IMG/VR virus record: IMGVR_UViG_3300037293_000277
Location: 1-45,154 of that record
Strand: one strand, 5' to 3'
Origin: a virus
DNA length: 45,154 nucleotides
Every line of letters starts with the position of its first letter. Position 1 is the stretch's first letter. Below, piece by piece: positions 22,839-31,377 of the stretch. The notes beneath the pieces were generated by a model, which saw only the letters and a program-made list of their open reading frames with translations, was not told where the DNA came from and ran no database searches. The translations under genes and the position numbers were made by a program.

Positions 22839-24238
22839 GGTGCGCCTCCGTAATTGGTGATGGCTTTGTCGGCTCGTTGAATCAGTGCCGTCAGCTTCGG
22901 GTCTTTCCTAGCTGCCAGCGCATCACGATAGCGTTTCAGCTGATCGGCCAGCCACGGAATTTTGACAGCTGTCGACTGCCCCATGTCGATCAACTGATCG
23001 TATTGCACAGCCTGATCGAAGTTCTCGAAGCTGTTCGCGCCGACGGTATTTGCGGTTTGCACCTGTGCCGTTGCGGCCTGCAGTTGTTGGGTCAGCGTCT
23101 GCGCTGCGCTCTTGGCTGTTTGCCGCTGGCGAGAGATATCGTACAGCTTATTTTCCAGCGCCGAAACTTCAGCCATTGCCGCCGGGTTGTTCGTCGGGTA
23201 AACACGCGTGTACTGTGGCTGCCCTGCCGCCATCAATTCCGCAGTCGAACCAGCAGGGTAGGTCGCCTGTTCTACTTCAGGAGCGAGCTGGTCAAGTCGA
23301 GTCCTCAGTGCCTGCGCCGTCTGCTCTTGCTGTTGCGTCTGCTGTTGAACACTGGACAGGCGTATCTGCAGATCTGCGAGCGAGAACAGCGGCGCCGCGG
23401 TCAAGGACACCGTCGAGGCGCCCGGAGCGCCGGCGGTTGGTGTTGCCCCAGGTACACCTGCAGGCGCACGTGTGTCCTTGACCAGCTGCCCGGTCTTGAC
23501 GTTGATGCCGCCGCTACCGTCGGGTTTGTACGCGACATCACCTTGCATGTCAGTGAAGCCGGCAGTGATCAACGCCAGCTGATTCTGCTGTTGCGGCGCC
23601 GTGACCTGGTTGTCGCTCTGCAACAGCGCCAGCTGCCCGCCTACCGCTGTCAGCTGCGGATTGGCTTGCTTCGCTGCGGCGAGCGAGACGATTTCATTGG
23701 GCGAAAGAATGCGGCCGTTCAAGCTGTACGTGCCGTCAGGTTGCCGGCTCAGGCCACTATCAGGCTGCGACGCCCATGCGTCGAGCACGCCGGTGAGGGA
23801 TCCCATCATCTGCAACGGGTTCTGCGCTAGGCCGGTTTGCCCGAATTCGCGATAGAGCCGAGTCGCAGTTGCCGAATCGTTATTCTGCCGGTAACGGTTA
23901 GCGATGCCGATCGCGGTATCTGAAATGTTCTTCAGGATTTGCGCCTGGGATTCAGGCTGCATGTTCTGAAACGCAGGGTCGGCCATGATCGTATCTCGCG
24001 CGCGGGCGATGAAGTCGGCGTCGCTGACGCCCTCCTGCGCAGCGATCTGCTGGTAACCGTAGAGCGGCGCCAAATACGCCGTTGCCTGCTCATTGGTCAT
24101 TCGCTTCTGCCGATCAAGAAGCACGGTTTCGCGCTGGATGTCCGCAAGTTCCTGCGCCTGGCTGAAGGCGATGTCGGCCCTGTCGTTTTGCTTTGCGAGC
24201 TGCCGGCCTTTTTCGACGGCGAGAAAATCAATAATCAT
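22835..24238 (-). CDS. Coiled-coil internal virion protein
   Basis: The 467-residue product starts at the ATG at 24238. It begins with a helical Gln/Ala-rich segment (VEKGRQLAKQNDRADIAFSQAQELADIQRE) and has repeated helices in its first 150 residues. A middle part contains NGRILSPNEIVSLAAAKQANPQL. A coiled coil rich in Gln follows (SSVQQQTQQQEQTAQALRTRL, QTAKSAAQTLTQQLQAATAQV). Gene order (nozzle, small proteins, coiled-coil protein, lysozyme, giant protein) parallels the T7 internal core gp14-gp15-gp16, so it is probably a core or ejected protein. There is no sequence-level family match. Confidence 0.65.
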   Translation of the reverse strand: MIIDFLAVEKGRQLAKQNDRADIAFSQAQELADIQRETVLLDRQKRMTNEQATAYLAPLYGYQQIAAQEGVSDADFIARARDTIMADPAFQNMQPESQAQILKNISDTAIGIANRYRQNNDSATATRLYREFGQTGLAQNPLQMMGSLTGVLDAWASQPDSGLSRQPDGTYSLNGRILSPNEIVSLAAAKQANPQLTAVGGQLALLQSDNQVTAPQQQNQLALITAGFTDMQGDVAYKPDGSGGINVKTGQLVKDTRAPAGVPGATPTAGAPGASTVSLTAAPLFSLADLQIRLSSVQQQTQQQEQTAQALRTRLDQLAPEVEQATYPAGSTAELMAAGQPQYTRVYPTNNPAAMAEVSALENKLYDISRQRQTAKSAAQTLTQQLQAATAQVQTANTVGANSFENFDQAVQYDQLIDMGQSTAVKIPWLADQLKRYRDALAARKDPKLTALIQRADKAITNYGGAP

Positions 24239-24247
24239 GGCGCATCC

Positions 24248-25294
24248 TCAGTAAGTGGTTTCACCTTCGGTCAAATGATCGGCGTACGTCAGCATGAAAT
24301 CGGCCATCTTGACGACGACCACGCCGGCCGAAAGACCGATCACCGGATAGGTCATGACGCCGCTGCGAATCAGGTCGCGGTTGCCTATATCGCCTTCGTT
24401 CCATTTTTCGGACTGTGCATGATCCCACGTCGGGTTGCGCTCACCGATCTTTGAAAGCTGTGACGTATCGCCTTCGAGCGTACGTGCCGTTTCGTTCTGA
24501 CCGAATGCCGATTGATCATTCGACGGCCAGTTGCCTTGCGGGTTCATCACGTTCGGCATCCGTGTCGCAGTCGGCGTTCGGCCGCCGCGCTGCCCCAATT
24601 CGTCTAGGCGCTCGTTGGCCTGCTGGTACTGGCCGCGCGCGTATCCGAACGACATTAGTGCATTGTTGAACTGACCGCTGAGATAGTTACCCGCGGCGGC
24701 CAGACTGCGCCCTGCTGATTCGTACAGCGTCACTGCCTGGTTCATGAGATTGCGACCGAGCGCGACCGCCTGCAGCCGGCGTTCGTAATTCGTATCGTGG
24801 CGTGCCTGATACTCTGCGAACGCGATATCACGACCGAGCGCACGTGCGCTGGCGATCGCCACCGATCGCGCAAGCATGATGTCTTGCAGCACCTTGGAGT
24901 TGGCGCTGCTGCAATAACGCGGCATTTCGCATTTCAGTTCACGCATGCGCAACGCAAACGCAGCCGATACGCCGGCGATCAAGCGGCCGCCGTAGCGCCG
25001 CGACATGACCTCGATCGTTTCCAGCATTTCAGGATTTGAAAATTCGTTGAGGAACTGTTCTTCACGTGGCCAGAAGACCGTCTCCAACTGGTTTTGCTGG
25101 CGCTCCATGATCTGCAGCGTGCGGTCTGCGATATCGCGCTGTTTGCGATAGTTGCTGACCATCTGCTGCCCGTTGTCGACCGCGATAGTGATCGCTGCGG
25201 TCTGCCGAATCAGTGCAGCCTGGCGCACTGCCGCAGCACGGATGCTCTCGCCGGCGGTGTAGCCTGCGTCACCGATACACAGGTTGGGCATCAC
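24248..25294 (-). CDS. Putative internal/tail protein, paralog of the preceding late gene
   Basis: This 348-residue mostly helical protein begins MPNLCIGDAGYTAGESIRAAAVRQAALI. It shares layout with the 287-residue product just upstream in the operon: a Cys-x-x-DA-x-Y start, an Ala/Gln helix, IADR, a conserved FWPREEQFLNEF against FWPEERELVDDIF, an RELKCEMPRYCSS against ARELCMPPGRCED Cys pair, and a C-terminal helix ending GYARGQ against GYYSYRP. This one adds about 60 C-terminal residues and a final hydrophobic segment (VIGLSAGVVVVKMADFML). Helical and close to internal-protein genes, it is a candidate ejected protein. It overlaps its upstream gene by ATGA. Confidence 0.6.
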   Translation of the reverse strand: MMPNLCIGDAGYTAGESIRAAAVRQAALIRQTAAITIAVDNGQQMVSNYRKQRDIADRTLQIMERQQNQLETVFWPREEQFLNEFSNPEMLETIEVMSRRYGGRLIAGVSAAFALRMRELKCEMPRYCSSANSKVLQDIMLARSVAIASARALGRDIAFAEYQARHDTNYERRLQAVALGRNLMNQAVTLYESAGRSLAAAGNYLSGQFNNALMSFGYARGQYQQANERLDELGQRGGRTPTATRMPNVMNPQGNWPSNDQSAFGQNETARTLEGDTSQLSKIGERNPTWDHAQSEKWNEGDIGNRDLIRSGVMTYPVIGLSAGVVVVKMADFMLTYADHLTEGETTY

Positions 25295-26154
25295 ATACCT
25301 CCGTTACGACGCTCGCGTTCCATCTGATCTGCGATCTGGAATCCTTCTTCGATCTCGCTGAGCTTGCTGGTCGGTTCGCGCACAGCCGCGACCGGCAAGA
25401 TCGGTGCGCTGGGTGCGGCCGATGTCGGCCGGGCGATCACCGGCGGGGGCATCCGCGGGAGATTCCAGGTATCGGTCATCCCGACGCCCCAGCCGCGAGG
25501 CTCCGGGCGGTATGAATAATAGCCGTAGGCTTGCAGCGCGCTGTTGATCGAACCTTCGACAATATTGCCGAGGTTGCCAGCGACGCTGCCGTTGATCTGC
25601 TGATAGCTGAGCAGCGCCGTCAGCTGTCCGCGACCGAGATTCGTCATCGCCAATTGCCACGCATAACGACGATCGTTTAGCACCTGCACGCGCGATTCTT
25701 CTTGCCGCAACGAATAGGAAATAAGATCCCCGCGAATCGCTTCGGAATTTCGCTGCCAGCGGGCATCTTCGCAGCGACCGGGCGGCATGCACAGCTCGCG
25801 CGCCGTGTTGATCCAGTCGGTCCGGCCAGCGGACAGTGCATCGGTTGCGTACTGGCCGAGGATATTCGAGGCGTTGAGATAGTCTTCGGTATGCCGTCCT
25901 TCCGAAAAAATATCGTCGACGAGTTCGCGTTCCTCCGGCCAGAACAATTCAGCGTGCGCCTGGACGCGCTCGGCCAATCGCGTATTGCGATCGGCGATCT
26001 CTTCTTGCATGTTCACGATCGAGCCACTGGCGTTGCGCTGATACAGCGCAACGCCGACCTGGATTGCGGCGTCGATCACCGCTTGGTTCACGATCGCCGA
26101 AGCCTGCCGACCGGCGGCGCTGATATAGGCGGCGTCGGTGATGCAGGCAGCCAT
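25291..26154 (-). CDS. Putative internal/tail protein, first of a paralogous pair
   Basis: The 287-residue product begins AACITDAAYISAAGRQASAIVNQ. It has long Ala/Gln-rich helices, the FWPEERELVDDIF motif, a CMPPGRCED Cys pair and a Pro-rich end (NLPRMPPPVIARPTSAAPSAP). It is similar to the following 348-residue protein throughout, which points to an old tandem duplication. Its ATG overlaps the stop of the 130-residue gene (TAATG). Location between the nozzle and the internal proteins favours a virion role. Confidence 0.6.
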   Translation of the reverse strand: MAACITDAAYISAAGRQASAIVNQAVIDAAIQVGVALYQRNASGSIVNMQEEIADRNTRLAERVQAHAELFWPEERELVDDIFSEGRHTEDYLNASNILGQYATDALSAGRTDWINTARELCMPPGRCEDARWQRNSEAIRGDLISYSLRQEESRVQVLNDRRYAWQLAMTNLGRGQLTALLSYQQINGSVAGNLGNIVEGSINSALQAYGYYSYRPEPRGWGVGMTDTWNLPRMPPPVIARPTSAAPSAPILPVAAVREPTSKLSEIEEGFQIADQMERERRNGGM

Positions 26155-26546
26155 TACTGCAGCCTCAGCTCGACGATCGTGTGCAGCAACTGACTGCCAT
26201 GGTCAACGATGATATCCGCAGCTTCGTAGAAAAGCGTGGCCGCGCCGAGCGCGGTTGCAATGGTCTTGGCGAATTCCAGCATCGCTTCGGTGTTGCCTTC
26301 GCTGGCCAGAACGGTTGCTGTGAAGTCGTCAGGAAACCATCGATGGCCGACGGACATCAGCGCCATGCTGACGATCGCTCCGGTCGCGTCGCGCTCGATC
26401 AGAGCGCGCGTGCCGTTGACCCAGGCCATGAGGAAGCCCTCGCGGTGCAGCTTGATGCCGAGCCGCGCGGCAGCCTCGAACAACTCGCGCCCGACCTCGG
26501 CAAACTTGGTTTCGTCGGCCGGCGGTTGGATCACGGTGAAGGGCAT
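26154..26546 (-). CDS. Unrecognised 130-residue virion-region protein
   Basis: The product reads FTVIQPPADETKFAEVGRELFEAA, GFLMAWVNGTRALIERD, then IVSMALMSVGHRWF and a C-terminal region with LEFAKTIATALGAATLFYEAADI. The alternating strands and helices faintly recall acetyltransferase-like folds, and T7 gp13, which sits at the equivalent place, is of similar size. The resemblance is too weak to name it. It lies 1 nt after the nozzle gene and is coupled by TAATG to the next. Confidence 0.55.
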   Translation of the reverse strand: MPFTVIQPPADETKFAEVGRELFEAAARLGIKLHREGFLMAWVNGTRALIERDATGAIVSMALMSVGHRWFPDDFTATVLASEGNTEAMLEFAKTIATALGAATLFYEAADIIVDHGSQLLHTIVELRLQ

Positions 26547-26547
26547 A

Positions 26548-28161
26548 TCAGGCTCCGAGTTCGCGCATCGAGGTAGCGAGGGAAAAAAGACTTACGGTTG
26601 CGTTTCCGGTCAATCGAATTTGCCAGCGCGAGCCTGCGGCCCACATCGGCAGAGTGAAGACCTTGGCCGCCAGTACCTGCCGGTTGACCGCGATCTTGCC
26701 GTCGACGGTGATGGTAACACCTGCCGCTGCGTGCTTGTGATCAATCCGCGCTGCGCCGAAATTCAGCTGCATCGGAGTGACTACTTCAGGTGATTCCCAG
26801 ACATACGGGCGTAGCGCTGTACCGCGATCCCATTCGTAGACGCCCAGCGCCTTGTGCAAATACAAATTGCCAGCCCGGGTGACGAAGGCGTCCTTCACAT
26901 CGCGATCTGACAAGCTGCTGTGGGCGTCCAGCGCCCAGCCGTTCTCGGCACCGGCCGGGATCTGCATCACGAACGAGCCGCCGCGGGCGAAGACGAACAG
27001 CTTGCCCTCGTGCGCCACTGGCGTGACCGTGGACGGTTCGAGCTTCTGCCAGTCGTCAGGGGCGTAGAGCGGATGGGTCAGCAGCACCGGCGCGGAATTG
27101 CCGGAGAGCGCGATCAGGCCTGTGCCGGTCGGGTACACAGCTCCCTGTGGGATCGCTGCCATTCGGCGGTTGCCGCAGCCTGTCATCGGAAACGGCTGCG
27201 CCAGGCGTACTGTCTGTCGGCAGCCGGCGTTCTTGCAATCGGTCACGGCGCTGATGGCGTAAGGATGGCCGTCCGTGGCCACGTACAGGATACCGTTGCT
27301 TTCGACCAAACCGCAGATGTTGTCGTCCAGATCCTCGTAGTACGGCCACTGGTGCGGGGAATTGTTCTCACTGAAGTACACCCGGTTGCCGACGAACCCA
27401 GCCAGTGTGTTGATGCTGGCGATGCGGGTGATGCCGCGCAGCTCGGCCGGTGGCGGCGGTGCAATGTCCTCTTCTAGCGCCGACAGCAACTCCATGTTCC
27501 ACAGCGTATCGGTGAACGAGGCGGCGCCGATGGCGGCCTCGCCGACCAGCATCCAGGTCGTGTCCAGGATATTGCCCGACTCACGGCCGGTCTGGTGCGA
27601 CGTCACCGAACGGTAGATCCGTACCGTGGTCACTTCCCAGGACGCATCGGGAATTTCCCAGCCGGAAACTACCACGGTCTGCCCGTCGTGGATCATCTGC
27701 GCCGATGTGGCCTTCGACAGTGCGCCGCGCTCGCCGGCCATGTTGACGTACTGATAAGCGTAGGACCGGCCTTCGACATCGCGCGGTGCAGTCACGGCGC
27801 CCAGCACGATTGACGGCGCGGCATCGGCACAGGGCACGCCCAGCCGGCGTTTGGTGAAGCCGCACTCGTCGTAGGTCATCACGACGGGGTACGCCAGATC
27901 GCCGGTCGTGTAGAACTCTTGGCAGCCGGGCGGACCTTCAGCGAAATCGACGCAGGTCAGGAAGTCGAACCAGCAGCACGCGTGCGTGTAGGCCGTGCGC
28001 ACGGCATTGCTGACGTCATGTTCGAGCCTCGGCTCGCGCCACGCCTGCAGTTCCCCGTGCCACAGCTTGCAGTCGAGCGCCAGCGCCGCATTCTCGGCGC
28101 CGGTCAGGTGATCGGCGATGCGCGGTACCGAGCCTCCGAAGCGACGAAAGGTGATATCCAT
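26548..28161 (-). CDS. Tail nozzle-like protein (T7 gp12 role)
   Basis: The 537-residue product begins DITFRRFGGSVPRIADHLTGAENAALALDCKLWHGELQAWREP. I associate this opening (F-G-x-P-R, A-x-x-A-x-x-C/N-x-x-L-x-x-G-x-L) with tail nozzle or tubular proteins of podoviruses. The body is beta-rich with propeller-like repeats (NRVYFSENNSPHQWPYY, GILYVATDGHPYAIS, GKLFVFARGGSFVMQ). The protein would form the distal end of the short tail. Gene position after the adaptors and the collagen-like protein fits. Confidence 0.7.
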   Translation of the reverse strand: MDITFRRFGGSVPRIADHLTGAENAALALDCKLWHGELQAWREPRLEHDVSNAVRTAYTHACCWFDFLTCVDFAEGPPGCQEFYTTGDLAYPVVMTYDECGFTKRRLGVPCADAAPSIVLGAVTAPRDVEGRSYAYQYVNMAGERGALSKATSAQMIHDGQTVVVSGWEIPDASWEVTTVRIYRSVTSHQTGRESGNILDTTWMLVGEAAIGAASFTDTLWNMELLSALEEDIAPPPPAELRGITRIASINTLAGFVGNRVYFSENNSPHQWPYYEDLDDNICGLVESNGILYVATDGHPYAISAVTDCKNAGCRQTVRLAQPFPMTGCGNRRMAAIPQGAVYPTGTGLIALSGNSAPVLLTHPLYAPDDWQKLEPSTVTPVAHEGKLFVFARGGSFVMQIPAGAENGWALDAHSSLSDRDVKDAFVTRAGNLYLHKALGVYEWDRGTALRPYVWESPEVVTPMQLNFGAARIDHKHAAAGVTITVDGKIAVNRQVLAAKVFTLPMWAAGSRWQIRLTGNATVSLFSLATSMRELGA

Positions 28162-28169
28162 TCGTCAGC

Positions 28170-28979
28170 TCACGGGCAGCAGGCGTTGACTTGCGTTTGC
28201 AACGCGGCGACCTGTGCCTGTAGTGCCGCATACGACATATTGATGGGCGTCAGGATAGCGTTCAGGGCATCAATTTGCGCTTGCAGTCCGGCGATCGTCG
28301 TGTTCTGCGCCAGAATCGTTGCAGCTTGGGCACTGATCTGCGCCTGGAACCCGCCGATCGCGGCCGCGATCTGCCCTGCGAGATCGGCTTCGAGCACGGT
28401 CGTGTCGACCGTCACGCCGACACTGCCTCCAGCGTCTTTGGTGAAGCTCAGTGTGATCTTGTCCGGCGGCGTCGGGCCAGGAGTGAACGCAATCGTGTGG
28501 ATCGGCGGCCAACTGGTCGGCAGCTCTTGCGCCAATCCGTTCGTTATCACGATGTTGGCACTGTTGTAATTCAGGCCAGCCGCAGGCGGCGCGTCAGCGC
28601 CGGCAGGGCCGCGCGGAATCTGGAAGTTGAAGATTGCCGCCGAAGCAGTACCGCTGTTGGTGACCGCCGCCGGCTGGCCGGCGGCTACGGTCGTAACCGT
28701 GCCGACGCCGATCGACGCGGCGGCGCCGGGCGGACCTTGTGGCCCGTCCAGGCCGTCGCCGCCCGGGGCGCCGGCGCCGACGGTAGCGCAGCATGGATCC
28801 GGCGTGTATAGCGGCGCTTCGCCAGCGACGACGGCAGTGATACAGCCGGCTTCGACCGTAACCGTGGCGTTCGGAAAGACCCCGTTGCCGAGCGCGTTGT
28901 CGCACCGCGGGAGCACTGGTGCAGGGCCGGGCGGGCAATCTCCACAGGGAGCGCAGTTTCGAGCAGGTCGACAGTTCAC
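28170..28979 (-). CDS. Collagen-like tail fibre or appendage protein
   Basis: The 269-residue protein starts at a GTG (GTGA coupling). The N-terminus is Cys/Pro-rich (NCRPARNCAPCGDCPPGPAPV). A short collagen-like G-x-y tract follows at about residues 66-85 (GAGAPGGDGLDGPQGPPGAA) and a second short PRGPAGAD. A beta-rich domain is next, and the last 75 residues are a leucine/Gln coiled coil (LQAQIDALNAILTPINMSYAALQAQVAALQTQ) ending CCP. Collagen-like trimer plus coiled coil suggests a trimeric fibre. It sits between adaptor and nozzle genes. Confidence 0.7.
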   Translation of the reverse strand: MNCRPARNCAPCGDCPPGPAPVLPRCDNALGNGVFPNATVTVEAGCITAVVAGEAPLYTPDPCCATVGAGAPGGDGLDGPQGPPGAAASIGVGTVTTVAAGQPAAVTNSGTASAAIFNFQIPRGPAGADAPPAAGLNYNSANIVITNGLAQELPTSWPPIHTIAFTPGPTPPDKITLSFTKDAGGSVGVTVDTTVLEADLAGQIAAAIGGFQAQISAQAATILAQNTTIAGLQAQIDALNAILTPINMSYAALQAQVAALQTQVNACCP

Positions 28980-29647
28980 GATGCTTCCTCCAAACGCTCG
29001 CTCTGCTTTAGCGCGATGCCGAGCGAGTCGAAGAACATGCGGAAATGATACTGCTTGTCGGCATTGGCAGGGTTCGAGAAGCGATCACCAGACAGCATCA
29101 TTGCCAAAACGTAGTGCCATACAGCGGCGTGAAGCGGCGAATCTCCGTCGATCCTCGTGTTCACGGAGGCGACATCGTATGTCGGTGCCACGTGAACGCA
29201 CTTCACGTGGGCGAATACCTCGACACCGCACGGTACCGGCGGCTCCACGATAAAGCGACCGTCCATGTTGCGATCAAGATCCACGCTCGTGATGATAAAG
29301 CCCTGCGTTGCTTGCGATAGGCAGCTGGGCTTTTTCCATTTCGTTGACACCTTGCTGGTGGTCGAACGCATGCCCAATTCGCGAATCAGGCTGCCGTCGG
29401 CGCGCGCCTGATCCATGACGTCGATGACTTTCTTGCAGCAGCTGCGAACGTCCTGGTACCGGCCGACTTCCAACCGGATCAATTCGTATTCCGTGAACAG
29501 ATCCTCGCGATACTCGGCTGCGATGCCGAGCGCTTTGTTGTAGGCACTGATCATCTTGTCCAGTGCGTAGCGCTGAAATGGTGCGCCCGGCTCGTCATCA
29601 TTCAACGAGAACGCGACGGTACGTAGGAAGTCGTAAAGTGTATCCAT
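28976..29647 (-). CDS. Putative tail tubular/adaptor protein
   Basis: The 223-residue product starts at the ATG that overlaps the previous stop (TGATG). It begins MDTLYDFLRTVAFSLNDDEPGAPF and QRYALDKMISAYNKAL. A Cys-Cys site follows (DVRSCCKKVIDVMD), then HVKCVHVAPTYDV. The C-terminus is helical (HAAVWHYVLAMMLSGDRFSN). The recognisable pattern of a D-x-x-P-x-x-x-W/F start and helical end is typical of adaptor-like proteins of podoviruses. A role as head-tail connector is inferred from position. Confidence 0.55.
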   Translation of the reverse strand: MDTLYDFLRTVAFSLNDDEPGAPFQRYALDKMISAYNKALGIAAEYREDLFTEYELIRLEVGRYQDVRSCCKKVIDVMDQARADGSLIRELGMRSTTSKVSTKWKKPSCLSQATQGFIITSVDLDRNMDGRFIVEPPVPCGVEVFAHVKCVHVAPTYDVASVNTRIDGDSPLHAAVWHYVLAMMLSGDRFSNPANADKQYHFRMFFDSLGIALKQSERLEEAS

Positions 29648-30408
29648 CAACGCGCTCTCCGGCCGAACAGTGAACTGCCTTGGTGCCCCTTCGACATCGT
29701 CGGCAGGCCAGCGGCTTCGACCTTTGCCTGAAGCGCGGCGCGCGTAAAGCTGTCCATCGTTGCAAGTGATGCCATCAACGCTCGATCGCGAAAATGCACG
29801 GCGTTGGCGTACATGGTTCGCGCGCCGCGCGCGATCTTGGCGCGATAGTGATCGTATAGAAACCGATCCTGGGTGCAGGCACCCTCGGTCGGCGCGGCCC
29901 AGACAAGCATACGCAGTGTGCGGGCACGACAAGGGATCGACTTGTCGAATTCGATCTGGTTGCGCGCGACGTCCAGACGCCAAGCCAAACGGCTGCCGCA
30001 GGTCTGCGCACAATCATCGTCGAAGCGGTACTTCAACACGCCGATGATCTGCTCGTCTTCGTACGGGTAGATCGGGTAGGTGTAGACACCTGGCTGCAGT
30101 TCGACGTAAACCTCGCGCTGCAGTACCTGCGCGGCGCGACAGAACTCGATCGCGGCCTCGCGCACGTAGTTTGCCGCGATCTCTTCGTTTGGATCCTCGA
30201 TGCCAACGATCACCTCTGGGAGCCAGCGCTCCCAGTCGTAGGTGTCGATGGCCTCACGAATCGGAATAGGCAAGCACACCGCAGGGGCGCACTCGGTATT
30301 TCTGGGTGCTTTGCATACCGGCTGCGGCAACGCGCAGTCGGGAAATGCAACACCATTCGCGCTCCAATCCACGATCAACCAGTTGACGGGACTGTAGCGC
30401 GGATTCAT
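29647..30408 (-). CDS. Head-tail adaptor-like protein
   Basis: The 253-residue protein has a Cys-rich start (PDCALPQPVCKAPRNTECAPAVC), then IREAIDTYDWERWLPEVIVG, the helix NYVREAAIEFCRAAQVLQREVYVEL and strands PGVYTYPIYPYEDEQIIGVLKY. The A-x-x-E-F-C-x-x-x-x-V-x-x-R segment followed by a beta section with Y-x-I/L is what I know from head-tail joining proteins of many podoviruses and siphoviruses. It precedes the nozzle genes. Four Cys in the first 45 residues are unusual. Confidence 0.6.
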   Translation of the reverse strand: MNPRYSPVNWLIVDWSANGVAFPDCALPQPVCKAPRNTECAPAVCLPIPIREAIDTYDWERWLPEVIVGIEDPNEEIAANYVREAAIEFCRAAQVLQREVYVELQPGVYTYPIYPYEDEQIIGVLKYRFDDDCAQTCGSRLAWRLDVARNQIEFDKSIPCRARTLRMLVWAAPTEGACTQDRFLYDHYRAKIARGARTMYANAVHFRDRALMASLATMDSFTRAALQAKVEAAGLPTMSKGHQGSSLFGRRAR

Positions 30409-30614
30409 GCTAGGTCCGCCGCGTTGACGCTTTCGTCGGCGATCTTGACGACGGTCTTCTTGGTCGGCTTGGCGCCGATCAGACTCTTCTTGTCGAAGAT
30501 CAGATCGTTGCCGCCTGTGCTGCGGTACAGGCTGACGATCTTCGGCGCGACGTCGGGCGAAAGAGGAACGTGCAAACCGTTGACGTGGCTGCGGACGTTG
30601 ACTGTGCTGCTCAT
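30405..30614 (-). CDS. Unrecognised 69-residue protein
   Basis: The product begins SSTVNVRSHVNGLHVPLSPDV and continues IVSLYRSTGGNDLIFDKKSLIGAKPTKKTVVKIAD. It is short, soluble and basic in the middle. The ribosome site GGGAAA lies about 10 nt upstream, behind the terminator that follows the coat-region genes. It overlaps the adaptor gene start by ATGA. Function unknown; probably a small virion or assembly protein. Confidence 0.55.
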   Translation of the reverse strand: MSSTVNVRSHVNGLHVPLSPDVAPKIVSLYRSTGGNDLIFDKKSLIGAKPTKKTVVKIADESVNAADLA

Positions 30615-30632
30615 GGTGCGGTTTCCCTGAGT

Positions 30633-30661
30633 AGAAAGCCGGGAGCGGGATGCTCCCGGCT
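30633..30661 (-). terminator. Terminator-like hairpin after the coat genes
   Basis: A 10-bp perfect stem (AGCCGGGAGC at 30637-30646 with GCTCCCGGCT at 30652-30661) has a 5-nt loop. On the minus strand it is followed by TTTC. It lies 14 nt after the stop of the 220-residue virion gene. The short T-run suggests partial termination, which would raise coat over tail expression. Confidence 0.65.
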
Positions 30662-30675
30662 AGGTGGCGACGCGA

Positions 30676-31338
30676 TTAGACCGGCGCGCGGCCGATGACG
30701 TCATAGCTCGCGGCGATGTTCAGGCGGAACTCGCCAGTGATCAGGCCGCCGGCCGGCATCGTCGCGACACGGAGGATCAGTTCGTCCGCTTCGAGAACGA
30801 AGTTGCCGCTGTCGCGCGCGATGATCACACGATGGAGCTGGCCCGCCGTCAGTGCACCGAAACCGAGGAAGTCCTCGGAGGTACCCTGGGTGCGGGTCAC
30901 CTCGCACGCGCTGCCGGTGGCGATGACCGTGATGACCTGGTCGGCCGGCAGCGTCGCGCCGTTACGGGTGATCAGGTCGAACGTCAGGCCGGCTTCCTCT
31001 GTCAGCACGGTGATCATCACGCCGGTGAGGAACGAATACGTCGGCAGCGCGAGCACCGAAATGGTCGCGCCGACACCGTGCGTGTTGATCCAGTCCACGA
31101 TGCGCTTGTGGTCGGACTCCAGTCCGGTATTCGGGACGTTGATCTTGTCGTTGGCACCGGTGGGGTTGCTGTGCGCGAGCGCGTTGTCGAAGCGCGTGCG
31201 CGAACCGAGCTTGTCGTAGGTACTGACGAGCGCGGCGTCGCAGCAGCCTTCATTGCTGTGCTGGGCGAACACGTCCTGCCGCGGCTTGGAGCCGCGGAAA
31301 ATCTGCAGGTTGGTCGCCGCTTTTGCGGTACGTGCCAT
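30676..31338 (-). CDS. Putative capsid decoration or second head protein
   Basis: The 220-residue protein is encoded directly after the major coat gene with a good ribosome site (GGAGAAA). It begins ARTAKAATNLQIFRGSKPRQDVFAQHSNEGCCDAALV. A beta-rich C-terminal half has THGVGATISVLALPTYSFL, LITRNGATLPADQVITVIATG and GNFVLEADELILRVATMPAGGLITGEFRLNI. The location and beta content suit a capsid decoration or head-fibre protein. A terminator follows. No named family is recognised. Confidence 0.55.
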   Translation of the reverse strand: MARTAKAATNLQIFRGSKPRQDVFAQHSNEGCCDAALVSTYDKLGSRTRFDNALAHSNPTGANDKINVPNTGLESDHKRIVDWINTHGVGATISVLALPTYSFLTGVMITVLTEEAGLTFDLITRNGATLPADQVITVIATGSACEVTRTQGTSEDFLGFGALTAGQLHRVIIARDSGNFVLEADELILRVATMPAGGLITGEFRLNIAASYDVIGRAPV

Positions 31339-31377
31339 GATGCTTTCTCCTAGTGAGGGCCGAAGGTACGCTGTCTA

